From: Oscillospiraceae bacterium | GTDB taxonomy: Bacteria > Bacillota > Clostridia > Oscillospirales > Oscillospiraceae | Length of the DNA stretch: 48,951 nt | NCBI GenBank assembly: GCA_020025275.1 | Contig: JAHHSI010000016.1 | Span: forward strand, 1-48,951 | Direction: 5' to 3' | Shown: piece after piece, positions 48,873 to 48,951 of the stretch | How the letters are laid out: each line of letters opens with the position of its first letter | Position numbering within the stretch: the first letter of the stretch is position 1 | Translations under genes and position numbers: made by a program | The notes under the pieces: generated by a model | What the model was told of the DNA's origin: nothing | Databases searched by the model: none | Seen by the model: only the letters and a program-made list of their open reading frames with translations

Positions 48873-48951
48873 AACAAAGCTGTCTGCGAGAGCAGTGCGG
48901 CCGAGCACAAAAGAACACCGTTTTACAGAGCTTTTTCCGCTGAACCGGAAA

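Overview
The window reads as a chromosomal segment of a fairly GC-rich, anaerobic, Gram-positive-type bacterium, most likely a clostridial gut member of the Oscillospirales (inference). Supporting signs are strong AGGAGG-type ribosome binding sites, a T-box riboswitch, YloU/YloV-like genes, two ECF transporter modules, a membrane pyrophosphatase, an EFR1 flavodoxin-ferredoxin protein, a ClpE-type ATPase and a minimal SufC/SufB-like Fe-S assembly pair. I saw no phage, insertion sequence, CRISPR array, tRNA or rRNA. This is mostly core chromosome. No single locus stands out as a clearly new system; the best leads are regulatory leaders, small orphan genes and unusual domain architectures.

Layout. 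1-2000 (+): ribosomal stalk genes rplA, then rplJ-rplL behind a consensus promoter and an L10 leader. 2100-5200 (-): an AI-2E-type permease and the sufC-sufB pair with its own promoter. 5279-5872 (+): an orphan Cys-rich helical protein, followed by about 690 bp of gene-free DNA holding a hairpin and an imperfect direct repeat. 6560-11355 (-): a FakA-like kinase with an Asp23-family protein, then a hydroxyacid dehydrogenase coupled to a COG2509-type flavoprotein. 11573-18381 (+): HtrA-type protease, sodium:neurotransmitter-type symporter, DUF3842 protein, then an ECF transporter operon (A1-A2-T-S) behind a structured leader. 18432-22644 (-): a 20-repeat Sel1 protein, a nitroreductase and a lipoprotein. 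22883-31230 (+): ychF, a small membrane protein, a HAD phosphatase, T-box-thrS, and a TAXI-TRAP transporter. 31409-33417 (-): SGNH hydrolase coupled to an FMN-dependent hydroxyacid oxidase. 33926-36010 (+): membrane pyrophosphatase. 36057-38097 (-): WYL regulator and a duplicated-domain lipoprotein. 38339-47827 (+): one probable ten-gene transcription unit (methyltransferase, ecfA1-ecfA2-ecfT, truA, DUF5711, cvpA, clpE-like, small Cys protein, EFR1). 48006-48689 (-): YjjG-type nucleotidase. The window ends just inside a new transcript.

How the parts fit. The stalk operon and thrS show classic RNA-level control (L10 leader, T-box). Energy and redox genes (pyrophosphatase, EFR1, hydroxyacid oxidase, Fe-S assembly) fit an anaerobic lifestyle. 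The two ECF modules differ: one carries its own S component and a leader, the other is the housekeeping type next to truA and is probably shared among scattered S components. Start sites were set from ribosome binding sites, so many calls are shorter than the longest open frame. Family assignments come from motifs read by eye; no database search was run.
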